Shown: one piece after another, positions 25,101 to 33,040 of the stretch | Position numbering within the stretch: the stretch's first letter is position 1 | Layout: each line of letters opens with the position of its first letter | Assembly: GCA_011523765.1 (NCBI GenBank) | Contig: WTGA01000165.1 | Span: 1-33,042 of the forward strand | Direction: 5' to 3' | DNA from: Gammaproteobacteria bacterium | Lineage (GTDB): Bacteria > Pseudomonadota > Gammaproteobacteria > Arenicellales > Poriferihabitantaceae | Length of the DNA stretch: 33,042 bases | Made by a program: the position numbers and the translations under genes | Notes under the pieces: model-generated | The model's database searches: none | Told to the model about the DNA's origin: nothing | The model's input: only the letters and a program-made list of their open reading frames with translations

Positions 25101-25901
25101 CTATCTTCCGGGGCCCGGCTTTTTCCCCAGCAGGTAGGAAAGCGTAACAAAAAAAATGGATACAAGCAAAAGCAACGTGGAGACCGCGTTGATTTCCGGT
25201 GTCAGCCCGGTTCGAACCAGCCCATAGATCGCCAGGGGCAAGGTGGTTGCCCCGGGCCCGGCTACGAAATTGGTAATAATGAAATCGTCCAGGGAAATGA
25301 TGAACGCCAGCATGAATCCGGCCACGATACCCGGAAACATCATGGGCAACATGACATATCGGAATGTCTGCCAGCTGTCGGCGTACAGGTCCCTGGCCGC
25401 TTCCTCGTAGTGGCCCTCGATTCCTTCCAGCCGTGCAGTAATGGGCAAATAGGCAAACGGAATACAAAATACGGTGTGGGCCAGCAAAATACTGCCGATT
25501 CCCAACGGAATCCCGACCAGCACGAAGAATACCAGCGATGCAATCGCAGTCACGATTTCCGGCACCATCAGCGGCAAACTGATAATCCCGATGCTGGCCT
25601 CCCTGCCGCGAAAGGCCCGGTTGCGGAGGATGGCCAGCGCTGCAGCGGTCGCACAGATTGTGGACGCGGTTGCTGCGGAGACCGCAATGATCAGGGAATT
25701 GTAGGTGGCACGTTGAATGAGATCGTTGTTGAATGCTTTCACGTACCAGGAAAAACTGAACCCCCCCCACACGGTGATAGACCGGATTTCATTGAACGAA
25801 TACAATGCAATAACAATCAGCGGGCCGTATAAAAAAACCAGACAAGCCCAGGTAATCCCTCCGAACCCGGGATATCGTTTCAGGTCGCGTGTCGGGTTCA
25901 T
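25101..25901 (-). CDS. ABC transporter permease, PotC/PotI-like
   Basis: Inner-membrane permease of the same importer. From the ATG at MNPTRDLKRYPGF it has 266 residues with about six membrane segments. The cytoplasmic EAA loop that docks on the ATPase reads EEAARDLYADSWQTFRYVMLPMMFPGI, and IISLDDFIITNFV is typical of PotC/PotI. It begins 11 bp after the first permease gene. A longer in-frame start at 25970 would overlap that gene and adds no family sequence. The binding-protein gene follows after 44 bp. Confidence 0.94.
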   Translation of the reverse strand: MNPTRDLKRYPGFGGITWACLVFLYGPLIVIALYSFNEIRSITVWGGFSFSWYVKAFNNDLIQRATYNSLIIAVSAATASTICATAAALAILRNRAFRGREASIGIISLPLMVPEIVTAIASLVFFVLVGIPLGIGSILLAHTVFCIPFAYLPITARLEGIEGHYEEAARDLYADSWQTFRYVMLPMMFPGIVAGFMLAFIISLDDFIITNFVAGPGATTLPLAIYGLVRTGLTPEINAVSTLLLLVSIFFVTLSYLLGKKPGPGR

Positions 25902-25912
25902 CGGTCCGGTCG

Positions 25913-26851
25913 TCAATGCAACGGAATACGGGATTTGCTTTGTTGACGGATATAGACCATCAATGCACACAAGACCATGGTCATCAGTATCACTGCGGCA
26001 GCCGAGCCAAAGGGCCAGTTGCGCGATCCCTGAAACTGCAGGGCGATCAAGTTTCCGATCATCAGCTTTTTACCGCCGCCCAGCAAATCCGGTGCAATAA
26101 ATGAACCCAGACTTGGAATAAAAACCAGCAGGCAACCGGCCACAATACCCGGCCCCACCAGCGGCAGAATTATTTTTCGAAGAATGGTCCATTGATTTGC
26201 ATACAGGTCATAGGACGCTTCCACCAGGCGAAAATCAAATCGTTCAATTGCAGCATACAGCGGTAACACCATAAATGGCAGATAGGTGTAAATCAGGCCG
26301 AGCCCCACACCGAAATTGGTATAGGCGATTTTTATCGGCTCATCGATCGCCCCGATGGAGATCAATGCATAATTCAGTGGCCCTTCATTGCGGATCAGGA
26401 ACAGCATCGCAATGGTCCTGATCAGCAAATTGATCCAGTACGGAACCGTAATCAACAATACCCACATGTACTTTTTGCGTTCGGGCAGTGTCGCGATGTA
26501 ATAGGCTGTGGGAAACCCGATCAGGAAACAAACGATGGTGGTTACCAGCGCTTGCACAAAGGAACGGAAATAAATCTGCAGGTAAGCCGGAGAAAATGCC
26601 AGCGTGTCATCAAAGAAGTCCCGTTCAAACAAAAACTGGATATAGGATTCAAGGGAAAAATCCCAGACCACCCCCCCGTACGTCCCGGGTGTCAGAAAGG
26701 AATAGACCACGATAATACACAGCGGCAGGATCAAAAAACAAAAAATAAGCAGCAACGCGGGGGAAAGCAACCATGCGCGGGCCTTCAGAATTCGTCTTGC
26801 GCGAATCCTGTCCAGTTCGGTTCGCCGCTGTGCAATTCCCGTTGAATCCAT
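25913..26851 (-). CDS. ABC transporter permease, PotB/PotH-like
   Basis: The partner permease of the importer. The ATG at MDSTGIAQRRTELDRIRARR gives 312 residues; a start 33 bp upstream would overlap the ATPase gene. After a basic cytoplasmic N-terminus come about six membrane helices, and the EAA loop EASYDLYANQWTILRKIILPLVGPGI. The PotB/PotH signature region VPYWINLLIRTIAMLFLI is clear. The start lies 1 bp after the ATPase stop, so expression is tightly coupled. Confidence 0.94.
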   Translation of the reverse strand: MDSTGIAQRRTELDRIRARRILKARAWLLSPALLLIFCFLILPLCIIVVYSFLTPGTYGGVVWDFSLESYIQFLFERDFFDDTLAFSPAYLQIYFRSFVQALVTTIVCFLIGFPTAYYIATLPERKKYMWVLLITVPYWINLLIRTIAMLFLIRNEGPLNYALISIGAIDEPIKIAYTNFGVGLGLIYTYLPFMVLPLYAAIERFDFRLVEASYDLYANQWTILRKIILPLVGPGIVAGCLLVFIPSLGSFIAPDLLGGGKKLMIGNLIALQFQGSRNWPFGSAAAVILMTMVLCALMVYIRQQSKSRIPLH

Positions 26852-26852
26852 A

Positions 26853-27947
26853 TTAATCCGCCAATACCCGGCATGCGGATTCATCCATCACAACCGTTGC
26901 CTGGTCTCCAGGCTTGAACCGGGGGGATTGACGGCTGTTTTGTATTCTCGCCAGCACCGAAGTTTGACTGCCCAGTTGTACCAGATAATGCGTATCGGTC
27001 CCCAGATAGATCAACCGCTCCACGGTTCCGTCGATACCGCCGGCGGCGGTACCGGGGTTGTCCAGAGAAATTTTCTCGGGGCGGATACAGATGGTCACCC
27101 TGTTTCCCTTTTCTTTGGGCACCGTCAGGCTTGCGGACAGTTGTGCTCCATTTGCAAGCACGCATCGGGCATTGTCCGTGTGGACGGACTGAATGGTCGC
27201 TTCAAGAAAATTGGTTTCACCGATGAAATCCGCAACAAAGTGATTGACCGGATTTTCATAGATATCCGCGGGATTGCCTGTCTGCTGGATTTTTCCATCG
27301 GACATGACCGCAATCCGGTCACTCATGGTCAACGCTTCCTCCTGGTCATGGGTAACGAAGATGAAAGTGATGCCGGTTTCTTCCTGCAGCTGTTTCAGTT
27401 CCACCCGCATTTCCTGTCGTAATTTCAGGTCCAGTGCGGACAACGGTTCGTCCAGGAGCAGGACTTTCGGGTGGCTCGCCAATGCCCGTGCCAGAGCAAC
27501 CCGCTGCTGTTGGCCTCCGGACAATTGCGCCGGATGGCGGCCGGCGAACTCCGTCATATGCACAAGGTCAAGCATTTGCCCTACCGTCGCCTTGATTTTT
27601 GCCTCTCCCTGTTTCAGCATCCGCAGGCTGAAGCCGATATTTTCGGCTACGGTCATATGCGGAAACAAGGCATAGTGCTGGAAAACGGTGTTTACAGGTC
27701 GCCGGTTCGGCGACAAGTGGTCAATTTCTTCGTCGAACAACAGTATTCGGCCCGAAGACAACTGCTCAAAACCGGCAATACAACGGAGCAATGTGGTTTT
27801 TCCACAACCCGATGGGCCCAGTAACGTAAAGAATTCGTTGTCGCGGATGGAGATGGAGACATCATTGAGTGCGGTTACCCCCGAAGCCTCTGTTCCATAG
27901 ATTTTGGTGATCGAAATTCCGTTTACCGCGTAGACATCTTTGGCCAT
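26853..27947 (-). CDS. ABC transporter ATP-binding protein, PotA/PotG-like
   Basis: Energises the importer. From the ATG at MAKDVYAVNGISITKIYG it has 364 residues: Walker A GPSGCGKT (44-51), Q-loop VFQHYALFPHMTV, signature LSGGQQQR (142-149), Walker B LLLDEPLSALD (163-173), H-loop TFIFVTHDQ, and a C-terminal TOBE domain (about 270-364) as in polyamine and related importers. An in-frame upstream ATG at 28028 would lie within the transcribed leader and adds an unlikely extension. First gene of the four-gene operon; a good sigma-70 promoter lies about 105 bp upstream. Confidence 0.95.
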   Translation of the reverse strand: MAKDVYAVNGISITKIYGTEASGVTALNDVSISIRDNEFFTLLGPSGCGKTTLLRCIAGFEQLSSGRILLFDEEIDHLSPNRRPVNTVFQHYALFPHMTVAENIGFSLRMLKQGEAKIKATVGQMLDLVHMTEFAGRHPAQLSGGQQQRVALARALASHPKVLLLDEPLSALDLKLRQEMRVELKQLQEETGITFIFVTHDQEEALTMSDRIAVMSDGKIQQTGNPADIYENPVNHFVADFIGETNFLEATIQSVHTDNARCVLANGAQLSASLTVPKEKGNRVTICIRPEKISLDNPGTAAGGIDGTVERLIYLGTDTHYLVQLGSQTSVLARIQNSRQSPRFKPGDQATVVMDESACRVLAD

Positions 27948-28050
27948 GATTTTTTGTCTTGAGAATTTTGGCAGGAATGCGGATTCTGGTTTTACCGGAT
28001 ATCTGATGGGTGGAGTCGGGCAGGCCACAGGTGAAATGGAACTCTCCGGG

Positions 28051-28080
28051 TTTATAGCACAAATCGATCGACTCTGTTAA
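28051..28080 (-). promoter_or_regulatory. Sigma-70 promoter candidate of the ABC-importer operon
   Basis: On the minus strand TTAACA (28075-28080, five of six) and TATAAA (28051-28056, five of six) are 18 bp apart, with a TG dinucleotide one base before the -10 (extended -10). The leader would be about 97 nt. A 5-bp inverted repeat, CGGTC-AAC-GACCG (28082-28094), lies directly upstream of the -35 and could bind a regulator. Confidence 0.6.
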
Positions 28081-28223
28081 TCGGTCAACGACCGGAGTGG
28101 TTCATCTCCCCCCGTTGAGCGAAGGGCCGGATTGCCCGGCTGTTCCCCCGGTGAGGAACCATCCCGTAAAAGCGCGGCATCGAAAACCTCACCGTGAGTT
28201 TTTCCATTCAAGGCCGTTTTGAC

Positions 28224-28232
28224 TGGTATACT
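28224..28232 (+). promoter_or_regulatory. Extended -10 promoter candidate of the MttB-family gene
   Basis: TGGTATACT combines an extended TGn with TATACT (five of six). The -35 region is weak. Transcription would start near 28239 and leave a leader of about 120 nt, which contains a 7-bp hairpin with one G.U pair (28309-28328) close to the start codon. Confidence 0.45.
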
Positions 28233-28358
28233 CCGGCACAGTATTCATGTATCACACAGAGACGGCTTGACCGGTTGGTCCCGGAATCACGCCGCGACCT
28301 GCAGCGATGGATGCGTCCCCCCGTATCCAGGGGTTTTCACACAGAATGGCCAGAACCC

Positions 28359-29891
28359 ATGTCAGACAGAGCACGAAAAAGAGGCGGTCGCCGAGGACGG
28401 CAAAAAACCGAAAGCAGGGCGGTTCCTGCGAGCAGTCCCTATATTACACGGAAAATCCCTGAATACGTTTTACTCGATGAAGAGGGATTGTCACTGATTG
28501 AAAGCAATGCCGAAACGATCCTGCAGGAGATCGGCATCGATTTTCGATATGGGCCCGCACTCAAGCTCTTCAAGGAAGCGGGAGCGGATATTGACGGGGA
28601 AAGAGTCCGCTTCCCCGAAGGCATGTGCCGAAAAATAATCCGCGATTCCGCACCGGCCATATTTGAGCAACACGCGCGCAACCCGGACCGGAACGTCAAG
28701 ATTGGTGGCCGGCACACGGTCTTTGCGCCGGTCTATGGGCCACCATTCATCCGGGACCTGGATAAAGGCCGGCGGTATGCCATGATCGAGGACTTCCGGA
28801 ATTTCGTCAAATTGACCTATATGCTGCCCTCCCTGCACCATTCAGGCGGCACCGTCTGCGAACCCACGGATCTTCCGGTCAACAAGCGGCACTTCGATAT
28901 GGTGTACAGCCATATGAAATTCAGTGACAAGCCGTTCATGGGTTCCGTGACACATCCGGAACGGGCCGAAGACACCGTCAGCATGTGCAAGATCCTGTTT
29001 GGCGACGAATTCGTGGACAACCACACGGTGGTCATCAATCTGATCAATGCGAATTCCCCCATGACCTTCGACGAAACCATGCTGGGCGCAGCGGAAGTGT
29101 ATGCCCGGAACAACCAGGCCAGCATTGTCTCTCCCTTCATCCTGGCCGGTGCGATGTCCCCGGTGACCGTGGCCGGGACCATGGCACAGATACTTGCCGA
29201 GGCCATGGCGGGCATGGCCTTCACCCAACTTGTACGGCCCGGTTCCCCGGTCATTTTCGGCACCTTTGCAAGCTCCATATCCATGCAGTCCGGGGCGCCC
29301 ACCTTCGGCACCCCCGAACCCACCCTGGTCCTGAACGGTTGTGCCGCACTGGCCCGCCGGCTGGGGGTACCGTTCAGAAGTGGCGGCGCGCTGTGTGCGT
29401 CGAAGATTCCGGATGCCCAGGCTGCCTACGAGAGTGCAAATACCATTCAGCCCACCATGGCGGCTGGCGTGAATTTTGTTCTCCATGCGGCGGGTTGGCT
29501 TGAAGGTGGACTGGCTTCAGGCTACGAAAAACTGGTCATGGACGCCGACCAGCTTGGCATGATGGCGGTCTTCGCCGAAGGCGCCGACCTGACTGAAAAC
29601 GGGCAGGCATTGAGTGCCATACGGGAAGTCGGACCGGGGGTCCACTTCCTCGGCTGCGACCATACCCAGAATAATTTCAAGACCGCATTTTACCGGTCCA
29701 ATATCGCGGACAACAACAGCTTTGAACAATGGGAACTGGAAGGGTCGCAGGACGCCGTTTCCCGTGCCAACACGCTCTGGAAAAAAATGCTCGGGGAATA
29801 TGTCCCCCCGGCACTGGACCCGGCCATTGACGAAGCCCTGCTTGCATACATTGAAAAGCGCAAGAATTCATTCGCGGATTCCAACATCTAG
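28359..29891 (+). CDS. MttB-superfamily (trimethylamine methyltransferase family) protein, non-pyrrolysine
   Basis: The superfamily moves a methyl group from a methylated amine, often a quaternary one, to a corrinoid protein; a non-pyrrolysine member is known to use glycine betaine. I chose the ATG at MSDRARKRGGRRGRQ (510 residues) because relatives have a short Arg/Gly-rich start; the upstream extension in the same frame is not family sequence. Family regions seen: VLLDEEGLSLIESNAETIL (38-56), VFAPVYGPPFIRDLDKGRR (121-139), LHHSGGTVCEP (159-169), ASIVSPFILAGAMSPVT (254-270), GTPEPTLVLNG (317-327) and SKIPDAQAAYESANT (348-362). The frame holds no amber codon, so pyrrolysine is not needed. There is no good SD. 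The substrate is unknown. It diverges from the importer operon. Confidence 0.92.
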   Translation: MSDRARKRGGRRGRQKTESRAVPASSPYITRKIPEYVLLDEEGLSLIESNAETILQEIGIDFRYGPALKLFKEAGADIDGERVRFPEGMCRKIIRDSAPAIFEQHARNPDRNVKIGGRHTVFAPVYGPPFIRDLDKGRRYAMIEDFRNFVKLTYMLPSLHHSGGTVCEPTDLPVNKRHFDMVYSHMKFSDKPFMGSVTHPERAEDTVSMCKILFGDEFVDNHTVVINLINANSPMTFDETMLGAAEVYARNNQASIVSPFILAGAMSPVTVAGTMAQILAEAMAGMAFTQLVRPGSPVIFGTFASSISMQSGAPTFGTPEPTLVLNGCAALARRLGVPFRSGGALCASKIPDAQAAYESANTIQPTMAAGVNFVLHAAGWLEGGLASGYEKLVMDADQLGMMAVFAEGADLTENGQALSAIREVGPGVHFLGCDHTQNNFKTAFYRSNIADNNSFEQWELEGSQDAVSRANTLWKKMLGEYVPPALDPAIDEALLAYIEKRKNSFADSNI

Positions 29892-29906
29892 GTGCTGAAG
29901 GGGTCA

Positions 29907-29923
29907 GGCCCGGTTTCCGGGCC
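29907..29923 (+). terminator. Possible transcript-end hairpin after the MttB-family gene
   Basis: GGCCCGG-TTT-CCGGGCC, a perfect 7-bp stem with a 3-nt loop, 16 bp after the stop codon, in the 134-bp gap between two converging genes. No T-tract follows, so it may only mark or protect the transcript end, or act with Rho. Confidence 0.35.
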
Positions 29924-30025
29924 ACGACGCTGAACCAGGAAGGCCGTGCAACCCCGCAATCACGGGATAGGACGCACCGTTGCGCGGCCTGGCATCGCCG
30001 GGGCCGCTTCCCGCTCCGGAACGGC

Positions 30026-30508
30026 TCAAGGCAGCGGGGCCGGGGTCGTTTTGGGCTTCTCCAGGGCTTTTTCCATGTAAATCCGCTGGTATCCATCCAC
30101 CGTTTTTTCCTCGCTCACAACATAACCGAGCTGCTTGTACATTTCAAAGCTCTCCGTCATGGTCACATGCGTATACAACGTTATCCTCGTATACCCTGAC
30201 CGCACGGCCAGGTCTTCCGCAAATGCCATCAGTTTTTTTCCGATTCCCTGTCCCTGGGCATCGGGGTGTACCGCAATGTTATCCAGCAGCATCCCATTTT
30301 CGTCCTCAATCAGGACCAACAGCGCGATGACACGGTCATGGGACTTGATGACATAGGTGTGATTGTTTTCGACACGGTAAGCATAATCGTCCAGCATCGG
30401 GCCGGGGACCTTGTCCATGCGCCGGATATAGTGCCGGTAGGCGTCGTGCACACAGGCACCCATGGCGTCCACATCCCCGGTACCGGCCCGCTGAATCTCC
30501 CCGGTCAC
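30026..30508 (-). CDS. GNAT-family N-acetyltransferase
   Basis: An acetyl-CoA-dependent acyltransferase of unknown substrate. From the GTG at VTGEIQRAGTGDVDAM (SD-like GGAAG 10 nt before) it has 160 residues; a TTG at 30547 would add 13 residues with no family resemblance. The acetyl-CoA loop is AQGQGIGKKLM, preceded by the strand MLLDNIAVHP, and the late segment MYKQLGYVVSEEKTVDGYQRIYMEK is typical of the fold. It is the last gene of the GFA / corrinoid-activator operon, close behind the activator. It may acetylate an amine product, but that is inference. Confidence 0.87.
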   Translation of the reverse strand: MTGEIQRAGTGDVDAMGACVHDAYRHYIRRMDKVPGPMLDDYAYRVENNHTYVIKSHDRVIALLVLIEDENGMLLDNIAVHPDAQGQGIGKKLMAFAEDLAVRSGYTRITLYTHVTMTESFEMYKQLGYVVSEEKTVDGYQRIYMEKALEKPKTTPAPLP

Positions 30509-30566
30509 CCGATTGCCGCTTCCGTTGTGCAGACAGTGCGATGGCAACGCATCGTATTCTCACCGG

Positions 30567-32588
30567 TCACCGGCGTCGTCTGCGCCTCGACCGGCCGCTG
30601 GCTGCCGGCCCCGGTTTGCCCGGGGACTCCGGGATGGGAAGATCCACTTCCTGGCGCAGGTTTTCAAAGCGGGCGGTCTGGTGTGGAATGGCCAGCGCCT
30701 CAACGAAATGATCTTGGAATTTGGCTTCAACCGCGGTTTCCACTTTCTGGATGCGCTTGACAACATCCTCGATTTCGGACCGGGCATCCCGGTCAAGCAG
30801 GGTGATTGTAGCCCCGGTCCCGGCCGCATTCCCCGCAGAAGTCACATGTTCCAGCCTGCAATCCGGGATCATGCCCAGCACCATGGCATACTTCACATCG
30901 ATGTGTGCACCGAATGCGCCGGCCAGACGGATGCGGTCCACGGTATCCACCTTGAGCTTGTCCATCAGCAGGCGTGCACCCGCATACAATGCTGCTTTTG
31001 CCAGCTGGATGGCACGGACATCATTCTGTGTAATGATGACCCGGACCGGTCCTTCATCATACAGGGTATAACTCCAGGTTTTTCCGTCGGCAACCAGCCG
31101 CCGGGTCCGTCCGGACAGCGAACCGTCAATGACCCCATCGGCTTTTACCAGTCCCGCGAGATACATTTCAGCGATGACTTCAATGATTCCCGAACCACAA
31201 ATTCCGGTAATCCCGGTTTCAGCGGTCGACTCCGCAAAACCGGGCTCGTCGGACCACTGTTCACTGCCGATAATCCTGAACCGGGGTTCCAGGGTTGTCC
31301 GGTCGATGCGGACCCGTTCAATGGCCCCCGGCGCCGCCCGCTGGCCACCGCTGATCTGTGCGCCTTCAAATGCGGGGCCCGTTGGACTGGAAGCGGCCAC
31401 CATCCGTTTCCTGTCGCCAAGAACAATTTCCGCATTGGTGCCGACATCGACCAGCAGTGTCAACTCATCGCGCTCATAAGGCGCTTCAGACAGGGTTGCC
31501 GCCGCCGCATCCGCTCCGACATGCCCGGCGATGCACGGCAGGATGTACGCCCTGCCACCCGGATTGATATGCAGTTCAAGATTCCTGGCGGCAGTCCGGA
31601 TTGCCTGGTCCGTGGCCAAGGCGAAGGGCGCACCACCCAGCTCTACCGGGTTGATGCCGAGCAACAAATGATGCATCACCGGATTGCCCACCAGCGTCAT
31701 GTCCACCACATCATGGATATCCACCGCGGCTTCCTTGACCAGGTCCTCCACCAGGCCCTGCAGTGCCCGGCGGACCGCATGGGTCATTTCAACTTCCCCG
31801 CCCGGATTCATCATCACGTAGGAAACCCGGCTCATCAAATCCTCGCCAAACCGGATCTGGGGATTCATCCGGCCCGTCGAGACCAGTGCCTGACCGTTCA
31901 CCAGGTCGCACAGATGGGCGGCGATGGTGGTGGAACCCACATCCACCGCGACACCATAGATCCTGTTTTTCAATCCCGGCCAGATGGCAATGGCCTGATT
32001 TTCATGATGTACCGCGACCGTTATTTTCCAGTCGCCGGCACGCAGGACCCCCTGCAGGGATTCCAGCAAATGAAAGTCAAACCGCACATCCGTCAATTCC
32101 CAGTCGAATTCCAGCGCATCCAGTACCCGCTGCAAGTCACCGGTCGGGTCATGCATGTTGGGTTCCGGCACTTCAACATAGTGCAGGCGAATGGAGGGAT
32201 TGACGGCAATGTTGTGCACATCCAGGCGTTTGCGTACCACCTGTTTGTGGGCCTGGCTTTCCGGCGGGATGTCAATGACGACGTCACCAACCAGCTTTGC
32301 CTGGCAGCCCAGCCTCCGGGAAGGCGGCGTATCCGCCGGAAAAAACGCTTTTTCACTGGCGCTGCGGGGGGAAAGGTGACCGGCGTTTGAATGGATTCTG
32401 AATTTGGCAAATTCGCCGATACTGTGGTCAATCTGGCAGCGGTCGCAAATTCCGCGCCCGCCACAGACGGTATCCAGATCCACGCCAAGCTGTTGAGCCG
32501 CTTCCAGAACCGACTTCCCGGCTGCCATCTCCCCGCGTTTCCCAGAGGGCAGAAAGACGATCTGAACCATTCCCGGGTTTTCGTTCAT
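30567..32588 (-). CDS. RamA-like corrinoid-activating protein (2Fe-2S plus ASKHA, DUF4445)
   Basis: Proteins of this family reduce inactive Co(II) corrinoid to Co(I) with ATP and thereby keep corrinoid methyltransferase systems active. The 673-residue protein has an N-terminal plant-type 2Fe-2S ferredoxin domain with ligands Cys42, Cys48, Cys51 and Cys95 (VCGGRGICDRC ... RLGC). A linker region follows, then an ASKHA ATPase domain: DVGSTT (216-221), LLVDVGTNAE (378-387), SPTGPAFEGA (401-410), ICGSGIIE and LAGAFGAHID. It ends in an Arg-rich tail (SGRSRRRRRR). It lacks the C-terminal 4Fe-4S domain of methanogen RamA. Its ATG overlaps the GFA-gene stop by 4 bp (ATGA). Its gene opposes the MttB-family gene, its likely functional partner. 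Confidence 0.92.
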   Translation of the reverse strand: MNENPGMVQIVFLPSGKRGEMAAGKSVLEAAQQLGVDLDTVCGGRGICDRCQIDHSIGEFAKFRIHSNAGHLSPRSASEKAFFPADTPPSRRLGCQAKLVGDVVIDIPPESQAHKQVVRKRLDVHNIAVNPSIRLHYVEVPEPNMHDPTGDLQRVLDALEFDWELTDVRFDFHLLESLQGVLRAGDWKITVAVHHENQAIAIWPGLKNRIYGVAVDVGSTTIAAHLCDLVNGQALVSTGRMNPQIRFGEDLMSRVSYVMMNPGGEVEMTHAVRRALQGLVEDLVKEAAVDIHDVVDMTLVGNPVMHHLLLGINPVELGGAPFALATDQAIRTAARNLELHINPGGRAYILPCIAGHVGADAAAATLSEAPYERDELTLLVDVGTNAEIVLGDRKRMVAASSPTGPAFEGAQISGGQRAAPGAIERVRIDRTTLEPRFRIIGSEQWSDEPGFAESTAETGITGICGSGIIEVIAEMYLAGLVKADGVIDGSLSGRTRRLVADGKTWSYTLYDEGPVRVIITQNDVRAIQLAKAALYAGARLLMDKLKVDTVDRIRLAGAFGAHIDVKYAMVLGMIPDCRLEHVTSAGNAAGTGATITLLDRDARSEIEDVVKRIQKVETAVEAKFQDHFVEALAIPHQTARFENLRQEVDLPIPESPGKPGPAASGRSRRRRRR

Positions 32589-32968
32589 TTCAATGCCGGA
32601 AGATCATGGTAGTCACTCCTGTCTTCCACAAAAATGTTTTTCATGGTGGACAGCCCGGTGGGCCCGTCCAGTGTTCCCGCCGTGATACTGATGGTCCGGG
32701 TCCCTCGCCTTTGCCAGAACAGGCTGCTGCCGCACCGATTGCAAAACCCCCGCCTGGCAGTGTCAGAAGACGAATACCAGGCCAGGCTCTCCTCGCTCAA
32801 CAGCTGAAACTGCTCCAGCCCCGCCCGGGTTGCGGCAAAGTGGTGTCCCGATGTTTTCCGGCACTGGCTGCAAAAGCAGTTGATGACCGGGCGAATTTCG
32901 CCAACAACCCGGTAACGGACGCCTCCGCACAGGCAGCCTCCCGTCCTGGTTCTGGGTTCATCCGTCAC
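32585..32968 (-). CDS. GFA/CENP-V domain protein (glutathione-dependent formaldehyde-activating type)
   Basis: A 127-residue zinc protein of the Gfa family. The cysteine set is complete: GGCLCGGVRY (11-20), NCFCSQCRKTSG and the later FCNRCGSSLFW. The named founder condenses formaldehyde and glutathione, but most members are uncharacterised, so that activity is not assured. It overlaps the corrinoid-activator gene (ATGA). In an operon for removing methyl groups, a role in handling one-carbon by-products is plausible but unproven. Confidence 0.9.
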   Translation of the reverse strand: MTDEPRTRTGGCLCGGVRYRVVGEIRPVINCFCSQCRKTSGHHFAATRAGLEQFQLLSEESLAWYSSSDTARRGFCNRCGSSLFWQRRGTRTISITAGTLDGPTGLSTMKNIFVEDRSDYHDLPALK

Positions 32969-32983
32969 GGGATAACCGGATCA

Positions 32984-33040
32984 TCATCCTAGGAGGTCGT
33001 CCGAGAACAGGGCTTCAAATCGCCCTGACCGTCCCGGTCC
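32984..33040 (-). CDS. Possible 3' end of an upstream gene (partial)
   Basis: On the minus strand an open frame enters from the right edge and ends 15 bp before the GFA gene. The 18 visible residues end RFEALFSDDLLG before a TGA. The spacing and protein-like end fit an earlier gene of the same operon, but the fragment is too short to identify, and a chance frame is possible. Nothing else is visible in the last 74 bp. Confidence 0.25.
   Translation of the reverse strand, partial: GPGRSGRFEALFSDDLLG

Larger units (their letters stand above)
27948..28358. other. 411-bp divergent control region between importer operon and MttB-family gene
   Basis: Holds the two divergent promoter candidates about 170 bp apart, with inverted repeats between and beside them (CGGTC-AAC-GACCG at 28082-28094; GCCGG-ATTGC-CCGGC at 28126-28140). 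I find no cobalamin or glycine riboswitch signature. The shared control region suggests joint regulation of uptake and demethylation, but no regulator gene is adjacent. Confidence 0.5.

Noticed and set aside
24022-27947. Calling the importer a putrescine/spermidine transporter outright
   Set aside because: The family assignment is sound, but the altered binding residues and the methyltransferase neighbour make the substrate uncertain.
28194-28358. Longer start for the MttB-family gene (55 extra codons)
   Set aside because: The extension covers the likely promoter at 28224-28232 and resembles no family N-terminus.
28359-29891. Pyrrolysine-containing trimethylamine methyltransferase
   Set aside because: The frame has no in-frame amber codon, and no pyrrolysine genes are in the window.
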